Source of the DNA: Lachnospiraceae bacterium
Lineage (GTDB): Bacteria > Bacillota > Clostridia > Lachnospirales > Lachnospiraceae
Direction of reading: 5' to 3'
Assembly (NCBI GenBank): GCA_015056975.1
Contig: SVFG01000008.1
Location: forward strand, 1 to 51,544
DNA length: 51,544 bases
In this document: in pieces, positions 27,887 through 37,126 of the stretch
How positions within the stretch are numbered: the stretch's first letter is position 1
Layout: every line of letters begins with the position of its first letter
Notes under the pieces: model-generated
What the model was told of the DNA's origin: nothing
Seen by the model: the letters and a program-made list of their open reading frames with translations, nothing else
Database searches by the model: none
Position numbers and translations under genes: made by a program

Positions 27887-28540
27887 ATGTTCACAGCGTT
27901 AAAAAAGAAAGAGACTTATACGAAATATTTTGCATCGCTGAAGTATGCTCTCTATTGCATCACTCATCCCCTGGATGGATTCTGGGATTTGACACATGAG
28001 AAGAGAGGCTCTATTGCAGCAGCAAATACAATTTTGATTATTACGGTTATGACAAAGCTGGCAAAGCTTTACTTTACCGGTTTTATGATTAACACGGTTT
28101 ATTGGCCGGAAATCAATATATTCCTGCATATTGCAGCAATTGTATTTCCGTTGGCCTTATTCTGTGTTGGTAACTGGGGTCTGACCACACTGTTTGACGG
28201 TAAGGGAAGACTGCCTCAGATTTATATGGCTACCTGCTATGCGTTCACACCTTATCCGTTACTTCAGATTCCTCTGATTCTTGTAAGTAATGTAGTAACG
28301 GCGGAAGAGGCTCAGCTGTATCATACATTGAGCACTGTTTCTTTGGTATGGGCGGCTGCGCTGATTGTAGCTGCGATGATTCAGATACATGAGTATAGTG
28401 TAAGTAAAACAGTATTTTTCCTGATTGCATCTCTGTTTGCTATGCTGGTTATTGTATTTGTATTGCTTTTGTTCTTTAGTATGATAACGCAGGGACTTTC
28501 CTATTTTGTTTCTATATATCGAGAGCTATCCTTCCGATAA
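27887..28540 (+). CDS. Yip1-domain-like multipass membrane protein
   Basis: The start at 27887 (217 residues) is chosen over 27875 because GGAGG at 27877-27881 is 5 bases ahead. The early part reads YALYCITHPLDGFWDLTHEK, a typical opening of bacterial Yip1-domain proteins, followed by five predicted membrane helices and a GRLPQIYMATCYAFTPYPLLQIPL segment with conserved Tyr and Pro. The family role in bacteria is not established. It is encoded between the NHL/TPR protein and the DUF5696-like protein and starts 19 bases after the former. Confidence 0.75.
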   Translation: MFTALKKKETYTKYFASLKYALYCITHPLDGFWDLTHEKRGSIAAANTILIITVMTKLAKLYFTGFMINTVYWPEINIFLHIAAIVFPLALFCVGNWGLTTLFDGKGRLPQIYMATCYAFTPYPLLQIPLILVSNVVTAEEAQLYHTLSTVSLVWAAALIVAAMIQIHEYSVSKTVFFLIASLFAMLVIVFVLLLFFSMITQGLSYFVSIYRELSFR

Positions 28541-28582
28541 TAGTAGCAGAATGGATGATTGAAATCGTAGGGAGAAACAGGA

Positions 28583-31186
28583 ATGAAAAAGGATAAATCA
28601 GTAAAAAAGGCAGAGCTTAAAGCTGCCATCATAAGTAAATTAAAAAGTTTGATTGGTCCGTTGATTATTACTGCAATCATTATTGCCGGCGTTATTTTCA
28701 TAACCACTTCCGAAACCGAGGAGGAGGTAAAGGAAATCGTTAAGGCTAACAGATATGAAGGCACAACGGATATCATGAAGCTGGAAAATGATGAGTTGTT
28801 ATTCGCATTGGACCCGGCTACAACACATTTTGAAATTACGGTTAAGGATACCGGCGCGGTATGGAAATCCATTCCCGACGGTGCGGCATCTGACCCTATT
28901 GCTTCCAAGAAGGCACAGGAAGCAGGAAAGGTACAGTCCACACTTTATGTTACCTATGGTACACAGAGTATGGAGAAGATGCTCTATGATAACTACAATT
29001 ATGGTATTATTAATCAGATTTATAACATCGAGCAGGGCGATGATTACATTAAGGTATGCTATTCCGTAGGTAAGCAGGAGAAGCAGTACACATTGCCCAC
29101 AGCCATCAGAGAGGCAGATTACGAAAAGTATCATGCCCTGATGGATGTTAATCAGCAGGATTTGATGGATCAGCGTTATAAGAAGCTGGACATTAATAAC
29201 CTGGGAAGAACAGATGAGAAGAATAAGGATGAGCTTCTCAAGAATTATCCTATTATGGAGACAGAGGTAATTTACGTTCTCCGTGATGGTACCAAGGACA
29301 ATGTCAGAACCAAGCTGGAAGAATATTTTGCAGCTGCAGGTTATACCGCAGAAGAGCATGAAGAGAATAAGAAATTGGATATGTCTACAAGCTCCAGTGA
29401 TGACCCCGTATTCAATGTAAACGTATATTATCGTTTGGAGGGTAAAGATTTTGTTGTGGAAGTACCTTTGAACGAGCTTGAGTACAGAGACGATTATCCT
29501 ATTGTTGCATTGGATATTCTGCCCTTCTTTGGTGCGGGCGGTACCGAGGATGAAGGATTTATGCTTGTACCTGAAGGTGGCGGCGGTATCATCAACTTCA
29601 ACAACGGTAAGATTACCCAGAACTACTATTATGCGAACCTCTATGGTTGGAATATGGCTACCCACAGAACAGAAATTGTACAGGAGACCAGAACACACTT
29701 TAATGTGTTTGGTATTTCTAAGGCAGACAACTCCTTTATCTGTATTTTGGAAGATGGTAACGCATATGGTACCGTAGTAGCTGATATCAGCGGAAAGACC
29801 AACAGCTTCAATGCTGCCAATGCACAGTATAAAATTACGCATCGTGCACAGTATGATATCGCTGACAGATTCCAGGGAAATATGTTCGTGTATCAGGATG
29901 AACTTCCTGATGAGAATCTTGTAAACAGATATCGTTTTGTGGATTCCGGAAGCTATGTTGATATGGCGAAGACATATAATGAATACCTTGTTGAGAAGTA
30001 TCCTGATGAGTTTACTATGAATGATGACACAGAAGCTCCAATGGCTGTGGAAATTCTCGGCGCTGTAGATAAGGTTACACAGGTAATGGGTGTTCCTGCT
30101 TCCAGACCCTTAAAGCTTACTTCTTACAAAGAAGCTGATGAAATTGTCAGTGCACTTAAAGGCAACGGTATCAATAATATGTTTGTAAAGCTCAGCGGTT
30201 GGGCAAATGGCGGTATCCGTCAGGAACTGATGACCGATGTGAAGCTGGTATCTGCATTAGGTAAAGGAAAAGATTTAAAGAATTTTGTAAATAATGCGAA
30301 TGCAAATGGTATTCCCGTATACCTTGACGGTATTACCGATTACGCATATCACAGTAATTTCTTTGATGGTTTTATGGTTTCAAGAGATGCTGCAAGATAT
30401 GTAACGGATGAAGAGGTAGAGTTGTATCCCTTCTCTAAGGTTACCTATGGTCAGTTGAAGAGTGAGGAAATTTATTATTTGCTTAAGCCCTCTGTAATCC
30501 AGAAGGTAGTAGATGCTTTGAGCGACACTGCAAAGAAGTATTCCGCAAATATTTCCTTCCGCGATATCGGTAGAGACTTATCTTCTGCATACAATGAAGA
30601 AGAAGTTACCTCCCGTCAGGCGGCGCTCTTAAAGCAGATTGAGCAGGTTAAGGCGATTAAGGCAGAAGGCATGGGAGTTATGGTTAACTTCGGTAATGAA
30701 TTCCTTGCACCTTATGTTGACATCGTAACCAATAACGACCTTAAGGGAACTCAGTATACGATTATTGATTCCTTTGTACCTTTCTATCAGTTGGCTGTAC
30801 ACGGTTATCTCAATTATACCGGTGAGGCATTGAACCTTACCCAGAATATGCAGGATGAACTGTTGAACTCTGTAGAATATGGAGCAGGTTTGTACTTTAC
30901 CGTTATGAAGGAAAGCTCCTTCGCACTGCAGAAGACTCTTTACAGTGAGTACTTCGGTGCTTCCTATGATGCATGGCAAGATGAAATAGTAGAGATCTAC
31001 ACAAGATATAACAAAGAGTTAGGTCACACCTACAACCAGAAGATGGTAAACCATGAGTCTGTCGGCAGTAATGTTGCATGTACAACTTACGAAGACGGTA
31101 CCAAGGTTTACGTGAACTACACTTATGAAGATTATGTGACTAACGGAATTACAATTCCGGCAAGAGATTATTTGGTGGTTCGGTAA
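28583..31186 (+). CDS. DUF5696-like membrane-anchored protein with a glycosidase-like barrel
   Basis: An 867-residue protein with a basic N-terminus and one membrane helix at about 30-50 (IGPLIITAIIIAGVIFITT). Residues ~60-480 are beta-rich, with HFEITVKDTGAVWKSIPDG and a glycine-rich GGGGIINFNNG loop. Residues ~485-820 alternate strands and helices like a TIM barrel: IPVYLDGITDYAYHSNFF, ISFRDIGRDLSSAYN and MGVMVNFGNEFLAPYVDIV. The Asp, Glu and His residues at the ends of these strands are candidate active-site residues, but I cannot name them with confidence. I associate this pattern with DUF5696. Its place between two importers suggests a surface enzyme cutting the glycan that they import. 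Confidence 0.7.
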   Translation: MKKDKSVKKAELKAAIISKLKSLIGPLIITAIIIAGVIFITTSETEEEVKEIVKANRYEGTTDIMKLENDELLFALDPATTHFEITVKDTGAVWKSIPDGAASDPIASKKAQEAGKVQSTLYVTYGTQSMEKMLYDNYNYGIINQIYNIEQGDDYIKVCYSVGKQEKQYTLPTAIREADYEKYHALMDVNQQDLMDQRYKKLDINNLGRTDEKNKDELLKNYPIMETEVIYVLRDGTKDNVRTKLEEYFAAAGYTAEEHEENKKLDMSTSSSDDPVFNVNVYYRLEGKDFVVEVPLNELEYRDDYPIVALDILPFFGAGGTEDEGFMLVPEGGGGIINFNNGKITQNYYYANLYGWNMATHRTEIVQETRTHFNVFGISKADNSFICILEDGNAYGTVVADISGKTNSFNAANAQYKITHRAQYDIADRFQGNMFVYQDELPDENLVNRYRFVDSGSYVDMAKTYNEYLVEKYPDEFTMNDDTEAPMAVEILGAVDKVTQVMGVPASRPLKLTSYKEADEIVSALKGNGINNMFVKLSGWANGGIRQELMTDVKLVSALGKGKDLKNFVNNANANGIPVYLDGITDYAYHSNFFDGFMVSRDAARYVTDEEVELYPFSKVTYGQLKSEEIYYLLKPSVIQKVVDALSDTAKKYSANISFRDIGRDLSSAYNEEEVTSRQAALLKQIEQVKAIKAEGMGVMVNFGNEFLAPYVDIVTNNDLKGTQYTIIDSFVPFYQLAVHGYLNYTGEALNLTQNMQDELLNSVEYGAGLYFTVMKESSFALQKTLYSEYFGASYDAWQDEIVEIYTRYNKELGHTYNQKMVNHESVGSNVACTTYEDGTKVYVNYTYEDYVTNGITIPARDYLVVR

Positions 31187-31223
31187 ACTTAGATTATAGG
31201 AAGGAATAGAAAGGGTTGTTATT

Positions 31224-32129
31224 ATGAAGAAACAAAAGAAATTAGCGGGTCTTCAAAAAAGAAAAGCAATAGCCGGATATATATTCATATTGCCTTTTAT
31301 CATTGGCTTTCTGGCATTTTTGGTTAAGCCTTTGTTCCAGTCATTGTACATGAGCTTTTGTGAGGTTCAGCTCAGTGGTAAGGGCATTACGAATGTGTTT
31401 CTCGGTTGGGGCAATTATAATGAAGCGCTTACCGTGGACGTAAATTATACCAGATTCGTTACGGAGACCTTTACCAAAATGTGTATTAACGCTTTGGCAA
31501 TTATGGTATTCAGCTTCTTTGTTGCACTGATTTTAAATCAGAAGTTTAAGGGACGTGCACTGGTAAGAGCAGTGTTCTTCTTACCGGTAATCATTTCCTC
31601 CGGTGTCGTTTTGGGAATTGAGTACAACAATGCACTTCTTTCCTCTGTTCAGGATGTAATTGAGAAGGAAGGTGCAGGTACAGGCATTTCTGATGCTATT
31701 AAAAATATCCTGATGACCAGTGGAGTCGGCTCCAGGCTCTTTGAGGAAGTATTTAAGATTATTGATGGAATTTATGATGTTGCAATTTCTTCAGGTATCC
31801 AGATTATTATTTTCCTGTCAGGTTTGCAGACCATTTCATCCAGTATGTATGAGGCTGCAGCCATTGAAGGATGTACTGCATGGGAGAGTTTGTGGAAGAT
31901 TACCTTCCCTATGGTAAGTTCCCTGTTTTTGGTAAACTGGATTTATTCCATCATCGACTTCTCTATGAGGTCTGATAACAGCGTTATGAGCCATGTCAGT
32001 ATGACAATGGGTGCTTATTTAGACTATGGTCTGGCATCGGCTATGGCTTGGTGTTATTTCCTGGTTATTATAGTATTTATTGGTATTACATCACTGCTTA
32101 TTTCTAAGGGGGTATATTATTATGAGTAA
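31224..32129 (+). CDS. Carbohydrate ABC transporter permease (UgpA/LplB type), second importer
   Basis: A 301-residue protein with six membrane helices; the first spans about 15-38 (IAGYIFILPFIIGFLAFLV). The EAA loop is MYEAAAIEGCTAWESLWKIT near residue 213. An unusually long extracellular segment lies near 145-180. Its end overlaps the start of the next permease by 8 bases (ATGAGTAA), which indicates translational coupling. Confidence 0.92.
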   Translation: MKKQKKLAGLQKRKAIAGYIFILPFIIGFLAFLVKPLFQSLYMSFCEVQLSGKGITNVFLGWGNYNEALTVDVNYTRFVTETFTKMCINALAIMVFSFFVALILNQKFKGRALVRAVFFLPVIISSGVVLGIEYNNALLSSVQDVIEKEGAGTGISDAIKNILMTSGVGSRLFEEVFKIIDGIYDVAISSGIQIIIFLSGLQTISSSMYEAAAIEGCTAWESLWKITFPMVSSLFLVNWIYSIIDFSMRSDNSVMSHVSMTMGAYLDYGLASAMAWCYFLVIIVFIGITSLLISKGVYYYE

Positions 32130-33141
32130 GACAAATACAGCAAAATTATCCCTGAAGGAAAGAAATCGCCTCTATTGGGAGAGAAACCGTAAATCAAACG
32201 GATACCTATTGAAGAAGAGTATGAAGAAAGCTTCTGTCAGCATCTGTAGATTTATTCTCTTGTTTGGTATGTGCTTCTTGATACTGCAGCCCATATTGAA
32301 TAAGATTTCCATCAGCTTCATGGCAGAGGGTGATTTATATGATCCAATGATTGTATCCATACCTGAGCATGTAACGGCGGCAAACTACAAACTGGCAGCT
32401 ACCTTCATGCACTATGGTGAGACGTTGTTCAATTCATTTATTATTTCGTTGACGATAGCAATCATCCAGATCGCTATGTCGACCCTGGTGGGTTATGGCT
32501 TTGCCAGATTCGAATTTCCTTTTAAGAAATTCTGGTTTGCCTGTGTAATGCTTGTAATTATTATCCCGCCGCAGACGATTTCAACGGCTTTACACTTACA
32601 TTTTACATATTTTGATATTTTTGGCTTGATAAAGTTGTTCACAGGTGGTACAATAAGCCTAAGAGGTTCCGTACTCCCCTATTATTTGATGAGTTTGGGT
32701 TGTATGGGTCTTAAGAATGGATTATACATATTCATGATTCGTCAGTTCTTCCGTACAATTCCCAAGGAGTTGGAAGAGGCTGCATATGTGGATGGTTGCG
32801 GTACGTTGAAGACTTTCGTTAAGATTATGCTTCCTGACGCAAAGCCCATTCTTACCTCTTGTTTCCTGTTTTCCTTTGTATGGCAGTGGACTGATGGATT
32901 CTATTCCAAATTGTTCTTGGGTTCCATCCCGCTGTTGTCTACTAAGGTAACAACTATCGGTGACCAGTTAAGCCAGTATATGCTTGTAGATCTTAAGGCT
33001 GGTGCCGGTGCATCCATCGGTTATACCAACGCTATTGTAGCAACAGGTACCCTGATGACAATCGTTCCTTTGATTGTACTTTATCTGTTTGCACAGAAGG
33101 GCTTCGTTGAGAGCTTGAGCAGTTCCGGTATTAAGATGTAA
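32122..33141 (+). CDS. Carbohydrate ABC transporter permease (UgpE/LplC type), second importer
   Basis: The start at 32122 (339 residues) is chosen because AAGGGGG precedes it and the reading overlaps the end of the upstream permease; an in-frame ATG at 32080 lies deep inside that gene. Six membrane helices are predicted, and the EAA loop is LEEAAYVDGCGTLKTFVKIM near residue 227. It partners the permease at 31224 and the binding protein at 33252. Confidence 0.92.
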   Translation: MSKTNTAKLSLKERNRLYWERNRKSNGYLLKKSMKKASVSICRFILLFGMCFLILQPILNKISISFMAEGDLYDPMIVSIPEHVTAANYKLAATFMHYGETLFNSFIISLTIAIIQIAMSTLVGYGFARFEFPFKKFWFACVMLVIIIPPQTISTALHLHFTYFDIFGLIKLFTGGTISLRGSVLPYYLMSLGCMGLKNGLYIFMIRQFFRTIPKELEEAAYVDGCGTLKTFVKIMLPDAKPILTSCFLFSFVWQWTDGFYSKLFLGSIPLLSTKVTTIGDQLSQYMLVDLKAGAGASIGYTNAIVATGTLMTIVPLIVLYLFAQKGFVESLSSSGIKM

Positions 33142-33152
33142 TATTTTTGATA

Positions 33153-33225
33153 CGTGTCCCGACCGACTGTGCTTGGCAGCGGTGATTCCGGAAAACACGG
33201 CTGCATTGCAAGCTGGTTGGGATTT
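33153..33225 (+). promoter_or_regulatory. Intercistronic stem-loop before the binding-protein gene
   Basis: GCAGC-G-GTG pairs with CAC-G-GCTGC around a short loop (about 33178-33207), inside an imperfect outer stem (CCCGACC.. with ..GGTTGGG). No T tract follows and no promoter is seen. Such stems between permease and binding-protein genes often protect a processed mRNA and raise binding-protein output. That role here is inference. Confidence 0.5.
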
Positions 33226-33251
33226 GTATATATTTTAAGGAGGATATTAAA

Positions 33252-34733
33252 ATGAAAAGTAAGATTGTTAAAAGAGTGCTTGCTGCTTCTTTGGCAACTG
33301 TTATGACAGCAAGCCTGGCAGCTTGTGGCAACGAGAAGACTGACGCTCCTGCATCTTCTGATGATGCAGCAAAGGAGTCTAGTGACGCTGCTTCTACTGA
33401 TGCTGCTTCTACCGACGCAGCTACCGAGTCTACTGAGGAAGATCTTGGTGCATACACCATCAGAACTGATGCTGATGGAAATACTATCGACCTTGGTGGT
33501 ATCGAGGTTGTCATCCGTGACTGGTTCTCCGGCGACGGCGAGCGTAAAGAGGCAGAGGATGCTTACAACGAGGCTCGTAACGAGTACCTTGATTGGGCAG
33601 AGGAGACCTACAACTTCACCGTTAAGCAGATGACCATTTCTGACTGGGGTTCTACTCCTCAGGATTTTGCTGATTATGCTACCCTTGGTGGTGACGAGTA
33701 TTACGTATTCACACTTCGTCAGTGTGCAGAGGCATTTGCTGCTATGAACTCCGGCCTTATGTATGATGTTGCTTCTCTCGGCGTATTTGATTTCTCTGAG
33801 AAGAAGTGGCAGGGACATGGTGTTCAGGATGTATATAGCATTGGTGATGCTGTATACTGCTTCCGTGGTATTGAGCCCGAACCTCGTGGAGGTTTGTACT
33901 TCAACAAGAGACTTCTCTCTGAGGCTGGTGTAAATCCTCAGCAGATTTATGATTGGCAGGAGTCCGGTGAGTGGACATGGGCTAAGTTTGAGGAAGTTTG
34001 TTCACAGGTACAGGCTGATACCGATAACGATGGTGTAATCGATCGTTTTGGTATGGCTAACTTCAGCTCTGACTTCTTCCCCATCGCTGTTTACTCTAAC
34101 AACGCTGACTTCGTTAAGCGTATCGATGGCAAGTTCGTTAATACTGTTGAGTCTGAGGAGACCTTAGAGGCTCTTAACTGGGCTCTTGATATGTGGGATA
34201 AGTATGATGCTCACGTAGCATATCCTGAAGATGCTTCTTGGGATTACTGGAACACCGCTTACTCTACCGGTATGGCAGTATTCAACGTAGCAGAGTGCTA
34301 CAAGGCTGGCCAGTTCAACGATATGGGTATGGAAGATGACTTTGGTTTCGTTTGCTTCCCTATGGGACCTAAGGCAACCGATTACACCAACTGTCTGAAT
34401 GATAACATCTTTGCTATTCCTGCTTGCTATGATGCAGATAAGGCATGGAAGTGTGCATTTGTTTATGATATCTTCACCGAGCCTATCCCTGGATTCGAAG
34501 ATTACTCTGGATACAAGTCCAGCTACTATTCATCCATGAGAGATACCGAGTCTGTTGACCTTACCGTTAACAGAATGTTATCCAACGGTCGTATGACCTT
34601 CCACACCATCGTTCCTGGTTTCGATATCGGTGGCGGTCTGATCTGGGCTATCAACAAGGATAACACTCCTGCACAGCAGGCAGAGGCTATGCGTGATACA
34701 TGGAATGCTTACATTGATGAGGCTAACAAGTAA
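33252..34733 (+). CDS. Sugar-binding lipoprotein of the second importer
   Basis: A 493-residue protein with AAGGAGG before the ATG. A signal peptide ends in the lipobox LAAC. A low-complexity Ser/Ala/Asp/Thr linker (about 30-62) follows, then an SBP_bac_1-type domain to the end (GIEVVIRDWFSGDGERKE at its beginning, WTWAKFEEVCSQVQADTDNDG in the middle). Codon choice is more GCT/TCT/GAT-rich than in its neighbours, which suggests high expression. It is the last gene before a bidirectional-looking terminator. Sugar specificity cannot be read from sequence. Confidence 0.93.
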   Translation: MKSKIVKRVLAASLATVMTASLAACGNEKTDAPASSDDAAKESSDAASTDAASTDAATESTEEDLGAYTIRTDADGNTIDLGGIEVVIRDWFSGDGERKEAEDAYNEARNEYLDWAEETYNFTVKQMTISDWGSTPQDFADYATLGGDEYYVFTLRQCAEAFAAMNSGLMYDVASLGVFDFSEKKWQGHGVQDVYSIGDAVYCFRGIEPEPRGGLYFNKRLLSEAGVNPQQIYDWQESGEWTWAKFEEVCSQVQADTDNDGVIDRFGMANFSSDFFPIAVYSNNADFVKRIDGKFVNTVESEETLEALNWALDMWDKYDAHVAYPEDASWDYWNTAYSTGMAVFNVAECYKAGQFNDMGMEDDFGFVCFPMGPKATDYTNCLNDNIFAIPACYDADKAWKCAFVYDIFTEPIPGFEDYSGYKSSYYSSMRDTESVDLTVNRMLSNGRMTFHTIVPGFDIGGGLIWAINKDNTPAQQAEAMRDTWNAYIDEANK

Positions 34734-34763
34734 TTATAGTTTGAATACATTTTAATGTAAATT

Positions 34764-34800
34764 AAAAAGGAGTGGTATTTTCCGGGTACCACTCCTTTTT
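34764..34800 (+). terminator. Intrinsic terminator of the carbohydrate locus
   Basis: A perfect 14-bp stem AAAAAGGAGTGGTA / TACCACTCCTTTTT with a 9-base loop. The A and T tracts are symmetrical, so it can work on both strands. Confidence 0.92.
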
Positions 34801-34820
34801 GTAACTACGGAGGTACAACT

Positions 34821-36536
34821 ATGAAAAGGCACAATAAGAAAGAGAAGATAAATAAGAAGACTCCAAGGAATAAAGCAGCGATTCGATACAGAATGTTAAA
34901 ATCTTATATTATAGTTATAGCTATTTCAGTTGTGTCCAGTATTGTGGCGCTGGCAATGCTTGGCTTTTTCAGTACACAATACAAACAGTTTTATAATGAA
35001 AACTATATAGTGACAAGCGAGACATGGCAGGCACGTTATGCAGAATTATCAGCAAGAAAAGCGTTGCTTACTGCTATGGTTGATCAGAATCTGAAAGTGA
35101 CAAAGGCTGAAATGGCGGTAGCTTCAGAGCAGCTGGAAGAAATGGGCGCCATTTTGGTAGAAATGAAGAAGGCATATAGCGGTGATGTGTCAAAGATTGA
35201 TAAGATGGAAGAAGAAAGACAGGCCGCATTAGTTGTCTTTGATGAAATGTTAAAGAGTACCGGATATGCACAGTATGAAACTGCATATCAGATTATGAAA
35301 GAAAAATATACACCTATTGTGGATAGTATTGCAATTCATTTGGAGGAGATTGCGATAGAGGAAGAAGAAAACGCTAAGAAGAGTATGTCGACAACAACAA
35401 CATTAATGATGATAGCGAATATTTCAGTTCTTCTGGTATTAGGTGTTTCGATTATAGTTGCCATGAAACTTGGCAGAAAGATTGCTAAGAGTATCAGTAA
35501 TCCTGTTCAGGAGCTTGAGGGAGCCGCAAAACAGCTTTCAGAGGGCAACCTGAACGTTCAGATTGCATATAATGGTAAAGATGAATTGGGAAAACTGGCT
35601 GACAGTATGCGTGCAAGCTGCAGCTTTATGCAGGAAGTTATTGAAGATGCAGATGGTCTGCTGAAAGAGATTGCAGAGGGTAATTTCAATGCATATACAG
35701 CAAAAGAAAATGTATATATTGGAGATTTCAAGGGGTTACTGGTATCAATTCGTCAGCTGAGAGAGCAGCTGCGTAATACCCTGACTGAGATTAATGAGGC
35801 ATCCTCACAGGTGTCCTTGGGAGCAGAACAGCTGGCAGGAGCAGCACAGTCCTTGGCGGAAGGTGCTTCCGATCAGGCAGGTGCGGTAGAAGAGCTTACA
35901 GCGATGGTAAACGGTGTAACCGATATTGCTAAGAATACGGTTGTAATTACCAATGAATCCTATGAGCAGGCTATTCAGTTCAAAGAAGAGGTTAAGGCGA
36001 GTCAGAGCGAAATGAGCAACCTGTTGGATGCTATGGAGCGTATCAAAGAGACTTCCGGTAATATTGAAAAGATTATTGTTGAGATTGAAGATATCGCATC
36101 CCAGACCAATCTGTTGTCACTGAATGCTTCTATTGAGGCGGCAAGAGCAGGTGAAGCAGGACGCGGATTCGCAGTGGTTGCAGACCAAATCGGTAAATTG
36201 GCTAATGACTGTGCACAGTCATCCATCAATACAAAACAGTTGATTCAGCAGGCTATTGATGAGGTTGAGAACGGTAATATGATTACCAATAAGACTTCCG
36301 AGACCTTGGAAAAGGTAGCTGAAGGTATTGAGGCACTTGCTAACAGCGTTCAGGAGATTAATGTGAAGGCTACCGATCAGGCAGATTCCATCAGTCAGGT
36401 TGAGATAGGAATTGAGCAGATTACTACGGTAATTGAGAGCAACTCCTCTGCTGCACAGGAGACCTCCGCAACCAGCCAGGAGCTTTCAGCACAGGCAGAC
36501 AGATTACAGGGACTGGTGGGACAGTTCAAATTGTAA
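34821..36536 (+). CDS. Methyl-accepting chemotaxis protein with external sensor domain and HAMP
   Basis: A 571-residue protein with GGAGG before the start. The first membrane helix lies at about 29-52 and the second at about 195-215. Between them is a ~140-residue helical sensor domain of the four-helix-bundle type. A HAMP domain follows (about 215-270: ISNPVQELEGAAKQLSEGNL), then a signalling domain whose hairpin tip reads [20 protein letters not shown]. It is directly downstream of a sugar-binding protein, separated only by a terminator, so a role in taxis to the imported sugar is plausible. Such receptors can bind the loaded binding protein. Confidence 0.92.
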   Translation: MKRHNKKEKINKKTPRNKAAIRYRMLKSYIIVIAISVVSSIVALAMLGFFSTQYKQFYNENYIVTSETWQARYAELSARKALLTAMVDQNLKVTKAEMAVASEQLEEMGAILVEMKKAYSGDVSKIDKMEEERQAALVVFDEMLKSTGYAQYETAYQIMKEKYTPIVDSIAIHLEEIAIEEEENAKKSMSTTTTLMMIANISVLLVLGVSIIVAMKLGRKIAKSISNPVQELEGAAKQLSEGNLNVQIAYNGKDELGKLADSMRASCSFMQEVIEDADGLLKEIAEGNFNAYTAKENVYIGDFKGLLVSIRQLREQLRNTLTEINEASSQVSLGAEQLAGAAQSLAEGASDQAGAVEELTAMVNGVTDIAKNTVVITNESYEQAIQFKEEVKASQSEMSNLLDAMERIKETSGNIEKIIVEIEDIASQTNLLSLNASIEAARAGEAGRGFAVVADQIGKLANDCAQSSINTKQLIQQAIDEVENGNMITNKTSETLEKVAEGIEALANSVQEINVKATDQADSISQVEIGIEQITTVIESNSSAAQETSATSQELSAQADRLQGLVGQFKL

Positions 36537-36553
36537 ATAGTGATACATAATTT

Positions 36554-36588
36554 AAGGGCATGGAGATAATCCATGCCCTTGTTTGCGT
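36554..36588 (+). terminator. Intrinsic terminator after the first MCP
   Basis: AAGGGCATGG pairs with CCATGCCCTT around AGATAAT, followed by a GTTTGCGTTTT tail that runs into repeat copy D. Confidence 0.85.
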
Positions 36589-36816
36589 TTTATAGATGTG
36601 CTGAGATGGAGTGTGAGGTTGAGGAGAGCACCATAACACCGCAGGCACGCTCTCGCTACGGTTCGCATCGCAGCGGCACTAAGCTCGAAGTCGAAAAAAC
36701 GCTAGGCGTTTTTTCGACTTAACCTCGCTAAGGGCCGGCGTGCTCACAGTGCACTGCGGTTGCTATGGTACTCCCCTTCCCTCCCGCTCCATCTCAATCT
36801 ACACTTCATAAAATGC
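36584..36816 (-). repeat. Structured dispersed repeat, copy D
   Basis: The core (about 36639-36759) is in the reverse orientation relative to copies A and B. It keeps the CCGCAGGCACGC, TTCGCATCGCAGCGG and CCTCGCTAAGG blocks. The imperfect arms (36584-36638 and 36760-36816) share GAGATGGAG and CCATA-type segments as inverted repeats. In place of the TAATTGCATC hairpin there is an unrelated perfect 15-bp stem (AAGTCGAAAAAACGC) with a 3-base loop. It starts in the tail of the MCP terminator. Confidence 0.8.
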
Positions 36817-36889
36817 ACCAATAAACTCTGCAATATATACCACCTCGCATTTATGTATTTACATACCATATGCCCAGCCCTGTGAGCGG

Positions 36890-37080
36890 AGAATGTATAT
36901 CAGTTCGGGCTCAGACAGAGGATAGTTTTATGTGAATTATATGCTATGGAGGCAAGACTCAGCTGACTTTGGCAGCCATTGCTGACACAGTCAGCGCGCA
37001 TTGAGGCTTGCCGGAATGCCTAGCATATCTGAACATAAAACTATCCTCTGTCTGTAACCGAACCGCATATATACTACCTC
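36890..37080. repeat. Large palindrome upstream of the subtilase gene
   Basis: A 22-base perfect arm at 36912-36933 is repeated inverted at 37033-37054. Further paired blocks are ATATGCTA / TAGCATAT, GGCAAG / CTTGCC, CTCA / TGAG and GCTGAC / GTCAGC, so the whole region can fold as one ~180-base hairpin. The core is unrelated to the four-copy family. It ends about 47 bases before the subtilase start, so it could be its leader, or an insertion. Apart from copy D and this palindrome, the 36537-37126 gap holds no gene. Confidence 0.8.
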
Positions 37081-37126
37081 GAACATGGTCGCATATAATA
37101 TACCAACACATAACTACGAGGCCACC

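Noticed and set aside
32080..32121. Earlier ATG for the second permease of importer 2
   Set aside because: It lies inside the upstream gene without a ribosome-binding site; the ATG at 32122 has AAGGGGG and the ATGAGTAA overlap.
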